Assembly: GCA_965660935.1 (NCBI GenBank)
Contig: CBFIBR010000049.1
Location: 1 to 7,240, forward strand
Direction of reading: 5' to 3'
DNA: 7,240 nucleotides
From: UBA1172 sp002457135
GTDB lineage: Bacteria > Pseudomonadota > Alphaproteobacteria > Puniceispirillales > UBA1172
The translations under genes and the position numbers were made by a program. Of the stretch, positions 1 through 4,561 are shown in pieces; positions within the stretch are counted from its first letter, which is position 1, and each line of letters starts with the position of its first letter. The notes under the pieces were generated by a model. The model saw only the letters and a program-made list of their open reading frames with translations. It searched no databases and was not told the origin of the DNA.

Positions 1-1
1 G

Positions 2-577
2 ATTGCGCCCGCCGTCATCATGTCGGTCAGCTTTTCGGGTGAGCAGGCCTTTGAAATCCATCTGCCGAACAACCAGCTCCATGCCGGGTACCTGGCTTTG
101 TGTCAGGCCGGTGAGGCCTTTGGCATGGGCCTGTTCGGCTCCATGGCAATCGAGTCCATGCGCATGGAAAAAGGCTACCTGCACTGGAAAGCGGACCTGA
201 TCACCGAATTCAACCCGTTTGAAAGCGGCCTTGGCCGATTCGTTCAGATGGACAAGGATTTCATCGGCAGGACAGCATTGCAGCAAATGATCACCGCCGG
301 GCCGAGAAAATTGCTGGTCAGTCTCGATATCGCCTGCGATCACGCCCCCGGTTACCCCGGTGCCTTGGTTTGTGCTGATGGGGATGTGGTGGGGACGGTC
401 ACCTCGGCCGCGTGGGGCCACAGGGTTGGCAAAAACCTGGCCTATGCGTTTGTTGACCCGGCCGCAGCCCATATCGGGGATGAACTGACGGCGGATGTGC
501 TGGGCCTGCCGGTGAAGGCAACGGTCATTGACCCCTGCCCGTATGATCCGGTTGGTGATCGGGTAAAAGGCGGCTAG
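2..577 (+). CDS. GcvT-fold C-terminal part of a dimethylglycine/sarcosine dehydrogenase-like protein (5' truncated by window)
   Basis: The reading frame is open from base 2 and ends at TAG 575-577; the true start lies upstream of the window, so the ATG at 20 is internal. About 191 residues are visible. Seen: SFSGEQAFEIHLP matches the family block usually written YxGExGxEIxxP, followed by SMRMEKGYLHW, then ESGLGRFVQ and DKDFIGRTAL, and near the end VTSAAWGHRVGKNLAYAFV. This order is typical of the aminomethyltransferase (GcvT) domain. Known: RMEKGxxHW-type motifs are typical of the tetrahydrofolate-binding C-terminal half of dimethylglycine and sarcosine dehydrogenases, which oxidatively demethylate N-methylated glycines in the cytoplasm and hand the one-carbon unit to folate. 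Inferred: the missing upstream part is an FAD-dependent oxidoreductase domain. A stand-alone GcvT-like protein remains possible because the N-terminal part is not visible. No terminator is evident after the stop. Confidence 0.85.
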   Translation: MAPAVIMSVSFSGEQAFEIHLPNNQLHAGYLALCQAGEAFGMGLFGSMAIESMRMEKGYLHWKADLITEFNPFESGLGRFVQMDKDFIGRTALQQMITAGPRKLLVSLDIACDHAPGYPGALVCADGDVVGTVTSAAWGHRVGKNLAYAFVDPAAAHIGDELTADVLGLPVKATVIDPCPYDPVGDRVKGG

Positions 578-662
578 CCACCCCGCCCCGGCAATGGCCT
601 GCACACCCTGATGAAATGATGCATCCCGGTTAGGCCGGCCAGACTGGAGCCGATTTGGGGTA

Positions 663-697
663 TGCTAAAAATGCATCGCAGCAGCGAAAATTTAGCA
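663..697. repeat. Nested inverted repeat (TGCTAAA/TTTAGCA with inner TCGC/GCGA)
   Basis: Outer arms TGCTAAA (663-669) and TTTAGCA (691-697) pair perfectly. Between them TCGC (676-679) and GCGA (684-687) pair around the loop AGCA. On either strand this could fold as a two-tier stem-loop. The following bases (GTATTTTG) are only weakly T-rich, so it is not a convincing intrinsic terminator for the gene ending at 577, which lies 85 bases upstream. It could be an RNA structure, an operator, or chance. Confidence 0.35.
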
Positions 698-992
698 GTA
701 TTTTGTCTCGCCCTAAAGGCCTATACAAAATACATCGTTTCCTTGCGCAACCTTGCATTCTGGATAGTTACTGATGCTCACTTGTTTTTTCTCTCTCCTC
801 AACCACAAGGCCCGGGCATCCTTGATTATCGCCATCGGTGTTGGTTAGGGCTGTAATCGCCTGCCGTGCCATGATGACGTTCGTCGTCATAAGAGATGCT
901 TGACCGTGCTCAAAAAGGTTCAAATTGACCGCATGGTTGTGCAGGAAACGGTTCTTCAATAAATAATCGTTAATTATTCTCTGTTAATTCAG

Positions 993-1043
993 TTAATTTT
1001 ACATTAGTGAAATATTAACAATGTACTTTTCGCTCTTTAGGAT
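993..1043 (+). promoter_or_regulatory. Putative CtrA-type promoter for the exported-protein gene
   Basis: Three half-sites are spaced exactly 11 bases apart: TTAA at 993, TTAG at 1004 and TTAAC at 1015. The last pair reads TTAG-N7-TTAAC, one mismatch from the CtrA consensus TTAA-N7-TTAAC of Alphaproteobacteria. The downstream half-site doubles as a -35-like box: TTAACA (1015-1020), a 17-base spacer, then TAGGAT (1038-1043) as a -10. A start about seven bases after the -10 would be near 1050, leaving a very short leader before ATG 1057. That agrees with the absence of a properly spaced Shine-Dalgarno sequence there. The boxes are seen; regulation by CtrA is inferred. Confidence 0.5.
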
Positions 1044-1056
1044 TATTTGAAAAAGT

Positions 1057-1425
1057 ATGATGCCTGGTTTTAAAAATCTGAAATTAACCCTGTTCATTGT
1101 GCTGAGCACTTTGTGTGTTCCAGCGCAAGCGATGGCTGCTGAGCAGAATTCCGGTATCGGTATCGGGTTTCTGAAAATGCAGAAATTGTGGCAGGGCGTT
1201 ATTGAAAAACCAAAAATGACCAATTGCAGGCTGGCAAGCCAGCGATCCTACCTTAAAAAACAAATTTGCGTTTATTCCGGTTCTAATAATACAATTGTTG
1301 CAATCTACAACGATGCGGGTGCATTCTGTTCGCGAGAAATGCGGTGCAAGTATGATCCCGACAATTCCAAAAAAGTATCGGATCTCGTAAAGAAGTTTAT
1401 TAAGGGTGAGAAGCGAAAAAACTAA
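1057..1425 (+). CDS. Small exported protein with four cysteines, unknown function
   Basis: 122 residues. Residues 1-28 form a classical Sec signal peptide: basic start (K6, K9), hydrophobic core LTLFIVLSTLCV, and a signal peptidase I-like site around AQAMA-A (residues 23-28). The mature part of about 95 residues is basic, with cysteines at 57, 71, 91 and 97, consistent with two disulfides in the periplasm or outside. The core QICVYSGSNNTIVAIYND followed by CSREMRCKYDP has an ordered C-x(19)-C-x(5)-C pattern, and the C-terminal tail is Lys-rich. I recognise no named family. ATG 1057 and ATG 1060 are both possible starts; the only AGGA (1039-1042) is 14 bases away and overlaps the proposed -10. 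Its G+C is lower than that of the flanking catabolic genes (22 of 60 at 1261-1320). The next gene begins 27 bases downstream, so the two may be co-transcribed, although an A-tract/T-tract pair straddles the stop. Confidence 0.75.
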   Translation: MMPGFKNLKLTLFIVLSTLCVPAQAMAAEQNSGIGIGFLKMQKLWQGVIEKPKMTNCRLASQRSYLKKQICVYSGSNNTIVAIYNDAGAFCSREMRCKYDPDNSKKVSDLVKKFIKGEKRKN

Positions 1426-1452
1426 TTATTTTTTCCAGTCTTTTTGTATGCA

Positions 1453-2139
1453 ATGAATGAAAATCAGCTAGAACAATACCTCTTCCAGGAAACCGAAGAA
1501 CTCATGAGTTACAGTTCTTCTTTTGAAGCGCGGTCACGGGATCGGTTTGTCGTCTTCATCAACGAGTTGTTTGAACTCGGCTCCCACAAGGAATACAACA
1601 CGATGTTCCATTCCGATCGTGTGGTGCTGGAAAACAAAAGCCGCCGCCTGATGGATTACCTGGAGGTTGAATCCTTCATTGACCGGATTGAAATCGTCTC
1701 CCTCAACGAAGAGGTAACCCGCTTTACGACCAAGCTGATCAAAGAGGAAAAGGGTTTCGATAACATCTCCTATGATGAGGTGAAATCAAAGATCACGGTG
1801 TTGCTGCCTCCTCTTTCGGTCAACGCCCTCCTTGAACTCAAGGGGGCTGTCAACGGCAAGGTCGACAGCTATTCCAAAAGCGTTGGCATGCTGCGGAGCC
1901 AATCCGCCCAGCAGGTCAAAGCCGGTATCGATAACGAATATATCTTCCCGCCGGATGCCGCCAAAGTAGCCAAGGAAATTGATCTTATTGGCAGTTTTTA
2001 CAGAAAGAACGCCAAGATTTTCGGCATCGCCAAAAAAACCATCCTCCTGCCGAATTACAAACCCGAGGATGATGAGGAAGTCGAGTTGTTGGAATTTGCC
2101 CCCGAGGCATCACTGCTCCTGGGGAAGTCCGTGGACTGA
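1453..2139 (+). CDS. Conserved-looking cytoplasmic protein of unknown family, 228 residues
   Basis: The preferred start is ATG 1453 (MNENQLEQ). The frame could extend to TTG 1444, but nothing upstream supports it, and neither start has a good Shine-Dalgarno sequence. Stop TGA is 2137-2139. No signal peptide or membrane segment is visible, and the protein contains no Cys and no Trp. It reads as mostly helical and charged: an acidic N-terminal helix (residues 1-20), an Arg-rich segment (27-66), a central part with TVLLPPLSVNALLELKG (115-131), a conserved-looking IDNEYIFPPDAAKVAKEID (159-177), and an acidic C-terminus EDDEEVELLEF. I do not recognise a domain and propose no function. It follows the exported four-Cys protein after 27 bases on the same strand and converges on the CNB-domain gene. 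Regular codon use throughout supports a real gene. Confidence 0.8.
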   Translation: MNENQLEQYLFQETEELMSYSSSFEARSRDRFVVFINELFELGSHKEYNTMFHSDRVVLENKSRRLMDYLEVESFIDRIEIVSLNEEVTRFTTKLIKEEKGFDNISYDEVKSKITVLLPPLSVNALLELKGAVNGKVDSYSKSVGMLRSQSAQQVKAGIDNEYIFPPDAAKVAKEIDLIGSFYRKNAKIFGIAKKTILLPNYKPEDDEEVELLEFAPEASLLLGKSVD

Positions 2140-2247
2140 TTGATATCGGTACGGAATCGCCTGGTCTGACTTTTCCGGGTGCTGGTCTGCCGCTTGCCGG
2201 ATCAACCGGCGATGCACCGGTGGCGGGCTTCAATCACCAACACTGGT

Positions 2248-2670
2248 CTAATCATCAATGCCGCTCTCAATCTCATCAGGCGACAGGCTCCGGTAAACGT
2301 CCAGTTGCAGGGACAGCCTCTCATTGAGATCGTTTGCAGCCGTGAGCCGATAGGTCAGGGTTCGCACCAGCGCGCGCAGGACCGGGTCGGCATCTTCCAG
2401 TTTTCTCTGCATGGATTTGCTGTCAATCTTGTCAATGACAGAATCCTTGGTCACGATGGCGCGTGATTTCCTCAGGCGATCACCGACAATGGCGGACATC
2501 TCACCAAAGAGTTCACCATCACTCAGGGTCGCAAGAACAACGCCTTTTTTGGAAACGATAGAAACTTCACCGGAATTGATGAGGTAGAGGCCGTCCGAGT
2601 TATGGTTGACCTCAAAAATAATATCACCTTGCTTGAAGTACTTCCGTTCTAGCTGCATCACCACTTTCAT
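2248..2670 (-). CDS. Single-domain cyclic nucleotide-binding (CNB/CAP_ED) protein
   Basis: 140 residues. Residues about 7-115 match a CNB domain: YFKQGDIIFEVNHNSDGLYLI, then INSGEVSIVS, VLATLSDGELFGEMSAI and a helical C-terminal segment. FGEM at 55-58 begins the phosphate-binding cassette. Known: such domains bind cAMP or cGMP and usually regulate a fused effector. Here there is no helix-turn-helix, kinase or channel domain, only a helical tail (95-140), so it may act through a partner. Odd: the usual PR(S/T/A)A ending of the cassette is replaced by DRLRKSRAIV (64-73), about three residues longer and with Arg directly before Ala, so canonical nucleotide binding is not assured. Start at 2670 is chosen because GGGGCAGG precedes it at usable spacing; the in-frame ATG at 2658 is an alternative. 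A CtrA box lies 24 bases upstream. It converges with the 228-residue protein gene. Confidence 0.85.
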   Translation of the reverse strand: MKVVMQLERKYFKQGDIIFEVNHNSDGLYLINSGEVSIVSKKGVVLATLSDGELFGEMSAIVGDRLRKSRAIVTKDSVIDKIDSKSMQRKLEDADPVLRALVRTLTYRLTAANDLNERLSLQLDVYRSLSPDEIESGIDD

Positions 2671-2694
2671 TGGCCTGCCCCTGATTTTCCGAGG

Positions 2695-2720
2695 GTTAAT
2701 CTTGTATTAATAAGAGTTAA
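2695..2720 (-). promoter_or_regulatory. Perfect CtrA-type box upstream of the CNB-domain gene
   Basis: Read on the minus strand, 2710-2695 is TTAA-TACAAGA-TTAAC, an exact match to the CtrA consensus TTAA-N7-TTAAC. A further half-site TTAAC begins at 2720, ten bases before it, giving three half-sites at near-helical spacing. The box ends 24 bases before the start codon at 2670. I could not assign a confident -10 box: none sits 17 bases after the last half-site, so either the start of transcription is within the box or the box represses. CtrA control is inferred from the motif only. Confidence 0.55.
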
Positions 2721-2796
2721 TACTTTTTTCCAGGCAATGACAGCAAGATCGTAGGTAAGCAACGCCTAATATTTATTCGGGCATATTTCCGCAGGG

Positions 2797-3096
2797 TCAG
2801 GATGTAAACTCAAGCTTCAGATTGCCTGAGAATGTGACTGTTTTGGGGGACAGGGTTTTGGTGAATTTCGCGATGTTTTCCTCAATCAGTTTTTCGATGA
2901 TCTGCTGGGCTTCGGCTGATGGAAATTCCCATACGACCGTGGAAATATGCGGCGATTGAGGATTGCGATACGCCGTGAACCGAACGCCCTTTTCAACATT
3001 GGTCATCAGATCCGGCCAACGTGTTTCCAGAATCGATTCGAACAATTCGCATTCTTCGGTTGACGGAAACGTTCTGATAAAAATTTTTGTGATCAT
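2797..3096 (-). CDS. Small alpha/beta protein with predicted ferredoxin-like fold, unknown function
   Basis: 99 residues. The residue pattern suggests beta-alpha-beta-beta-alpha-beta: strand TKIFIRTF (3-10), helix TEECELFESILETRW (13-27), strands VRFTAYRN (38-45) and STVVWEFPS (52-60), helix AEAQQIIEKLIEENIAKF (61-78), and a final strand near TVTFSGNLKLEF (86-97). This order resembles dimeric alpha/beta-barrel families such as the antibiotic-biosynthesis monooxygenase-like proteins, but I see no diagnostic motif and claim no activity. No signal peptide or membrane segment. The ribosome binding site is weak (GAGA about eleven bases before ATG 3096). It lies 147 bases downstream of the GcvT-fold gene on the same strand, so it may be read through from it, but its own upstream repeat suggests separate control. 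Confidence 0.7.
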   Translation of the reverse strand: MITKIFIRTFPSTEECELFESILETRWPDLMTNVEKGVRFTAYRNPQSPHISTVVWEFPSAEAQQIIEKLIEENIAKFTKTLSPKTVTFSGNLKLEFTS

Positions 3097-3119
3097 AATA
3101 TGTGTCTCTGCTAATAAAC

Positions 3120-3137
3120 TGACTGCCCCATGACTGC
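3120..3137. repeat. Direct repeat TGACTGC-N4-TGACTGC upstream of the 99-residue protein gene
   Basis: Two identical heptamers, TGACTGC at 3120-3126 and 3131-3137, are 11 bases apart, about one helical turn, and end 24 bases before the start codon at 3096. The spacing and position are those of an operator or activator site for a tandem-binding regulator, or a chance repeat. No regulator gene is identified in the window. Confidence 0.3.
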
Positions 3138-3243
3138 TCTAAAAATTGCACTCCGGACGGGGTTTAGCAAGCCTGGAATGTTGCCGCCGGTCAAACAGGC
3201 CTCAAGGTTCCGGTTTTCGGGGCATACACCGCACCGGATGCTG

Positions 3244-4482
3244 TCAGGTGCTGGCGGGGATGGTTCTCGGGATCAGTTTGTCCGGATCGTAAAACGGCAG
3301 GGGGGTGATTTCAGCATCAAGGGTGCCGAAACGCTCACTGGCAAGGGTGGTGGTCTGGCCTTCAACCGTGATGCCGGGCAGCAGGCGAACATAACCGATA
3401 CCGCATTCAAGCAAGGGCGAGAAGGCACCGGTGGTGATCCGGCCGATGACCGTTCCATCGGCAAGCACAGCATCCCCTGCTTTCGGGGTCCCGCCATGGG
3501 TTTTAATCCCGAAGAGCCGGTTTTGTTCAACCTCATCCAGCAGGCTGGCGCGGCCGATAAAATCGTTTTTCGCACGGTCAACGAAACGCCCCAGACCGGC
3601 GGCATGGGGGGTCATGCTGGTATCGAAATCACTGCCGCTATCCAGAATACCGGCTTCGATCCGGCGAATATTGATGGTCTGCATTGAGGCAAAAACCATC
3701 CCCTCCGGCCCCCCGCATTCCATCAGATGCGACCATAGCCGGGGGCAGTCTGTCTGATCCCCCAGGGTGTAGATTTCATAGCCCAGCTCCCCACTCCACC
3801 CCGTGCGTGAGGCATAGACCGGCTGGCCACCCAGGGTGAAAAAGCCGGAATGGAAATACCCGAAATCCCTCCCGATCGCGCCGCCAGAGGCCGCGTTCAT
3901 GATGGCAAAGGATCGCGGTCCCTGGAGCTGTAGCACCCGTGATCCGGGGTCGGAGACGGCGATATCATACCCATGGCGATGGGCCAGGATCCATGTATCG
4001 AGATCACCATCGGGCTGAACCAGCCAGAACCGATCCTCCGCCAGGCGAAACAGGACCCCATCCATGAGGAGGCCCCCCTGATGCGTGCATAAAAGAACAT
4101 ACCGCCCGCGCCCCTTTTCCATATCCGCGACCCTGCGGGTTGTCAGGTATTCGAGGAACGGCACCGCATCAGGCCCGCTGATTTCAACCGGGCGTTCAGG
4201 CACATCAAAGAGGGCCGCTGCCCGGCGCAACGCCCAGTAGCCCTTGACGGGATCATCACCATTGTATTGGGCGAAATACCGCCCCGCCGCCCGCCGCAGG
4301 ACTGTGTCCTCATTGGCATAGCAGTCATGAAAGGGGGAGAGCGCATCACTGCCCAGAAAGACAGGATGGATGCGTGACGGGTCCGGGCCGGAGTTGCCTT
4401 TCCGGGGGTGGTCTTTCCCGTGATTATTCTTCCGGGGGTTATCCTTATGGTCAGGTGTTCTGGTCATGGATACGTCCATCAT
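3244..4482 (-). CDS. Stand-alone GcvT-fold aminomethyltransferase/demethylase-like protein
   Basis: 412 residues, near the usual length of T-protein-like enzymes plus an N-terminal tail. Motifs in order: YWALRRAAALFDVPERPVEISGPDA (82-106), the folate-site block HQGGLLMDGVLFRL (134-147) with Asp141 at the position of the conserved acidic residue, LQGPRS (186-191), RTGWSGELGYEIY (226-238), IRRIEAGIL (272-280), GLGRFVD and NDFIGRASL (296-314). Known: this fold transfers one-carbon groups from amines, or from sulfur in DmdA, to tetrahydrofolate in the cytoplasm. The substrate cannot be read from sequence, and the protein is not an obvious glycine-cleavage GcvT because no gcvH or gcvP is nearby. 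It follows the GMC oxidoreductase by 79 bases on the same strand, a likely operon. Start is uncertain: Met1, Met2 and Met6 (4465-4467) all precede a charged tail with a tandem repeat; GGA spaced seven bases before Met6 favours the latter. Confidence 0.85.
   Translation of the reverse strand: MMDVSMTRTPDHKDNPRKNNHGKDHPRKGNSGPDPSRIHPVFLGSDALSPFHDCYANEDTVLRRAAGRYFAQYNGDDPVKGYWALRRAAALFDVPERPVEISGPDAVPFLEYLTTRRVADMEKGRGRYVLLCTHQGGLLMDGVLFRLAEDRFWLVQPDGDLDTWILAHRHGYDIAVSDPGSRVLQLQGPRSFAIMNAASGGAIGRDFGYFHSGFFTLGGQPVYASRTGWSGELGYEIYTLGDQTDCPRLWSHLMECGGPEGMVFASMQTINIRRIEAGILDSGSDFDTSMTPHAAGLGRFVDRAKNDFIGRASLLDEVEQNRLFGIKTHGGTPKAGDAVLADGTVIGRITTGAFSPLLECGIGYVRLLPGITVEGQTTTLASERFGTLDAEITPLPFYDPDKLIPRTIPAST
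4387..4446 (-). repeat. 30-base tandem repeat encoding a 10-residue repeat in the N-terminal tail of the GcvT-fold protein
   Basis: Residues 13-22 (KDNPRKNNHG) and 23-32 (KDHPRKGNSG) are consecutive imperfect copies. In the DNA, TTCCGGGGGT recurs at 4400-4409 and 4430-4439, exactly 30 bases apart. The segment lies before the folded domain, is rich in Lys, Arg, His, Asp, Asn and Gly, and is probably disordered. If Met6 is the start, the repeat is still translated. Confidence 0.6.
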
Positions 4483-4561
4483 CGCTTCGGGCTATCCCTG
4501 CCTTGAAATCGCCCGTCACAGCCTCAACCCCGGTCAGTCGGAAAACAATCAGGGGATGGTA

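Larger units (their letters stand above)
578..1056. other. Gene-free intergenic stretch, becoming strongly AT-rich toward 1056
   Basis: These 479 bases hold no convincing gene. The two short open frames inside (662-856 plus, 768-959 minus) lack a ribosome binding site and have no protein-like pattern. Composition shifts along the stretch: the first 80 bases resemble the G+C-rich genes, while 961-1020 contains only 11 G or C in 60. Structures seen are an inverted repeat at 663-697, a hairpin at 871-890 (8-base arms with one G-U pair, four-base loop) without a following T run, two TTGACCG copies at 900-906 and 925-931, and three GTTAATT copies at 969-975, 983-989 and 992-998. The promoter-proximal part is described separately. 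Confidence 0.7.

Noticed and set aside
662..856. 64-codon open frame on the plus strand
   Set aside because: No ribosome binding site, overlaps the inverted repeat, and the translation shows no domain or coherent pattern.
871..890. Short hairpin considered as a terminator
   Set aside because: Stem of eight pairs with one G-U, but no T run on either side on either strand.
768..959. 63-codon open frame on the minus strand
   Set aside because: No ribosome binding site and low-information composition in a gene-free region.
1415..1435. GAAAAAA/TTTTTTC arms around the stop at 1425, possible terminator
   Set aside because: The stem is almost only A-T and would be unstable; it cannot be counted as a terminator, though it leaves some doubt about co-transcription of the two genes.
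2194..2212. TTGCCGG/CCGGCGA stem between the convergent genes
   Set aside because: A possible hairpin with one G-T pair but no T run on either strand, so not called a terminator.
2179..2466. 95-codon plus-strand frame opposite the CNB gene
   Set aside because: Antisense shadow of a well-supported CNB domain.
3130..3687. 185-codon plus-strand frame
   Set aside because: Antisense to the C-terminal part of the GcvT-fold gene, which carries clear family motifs.
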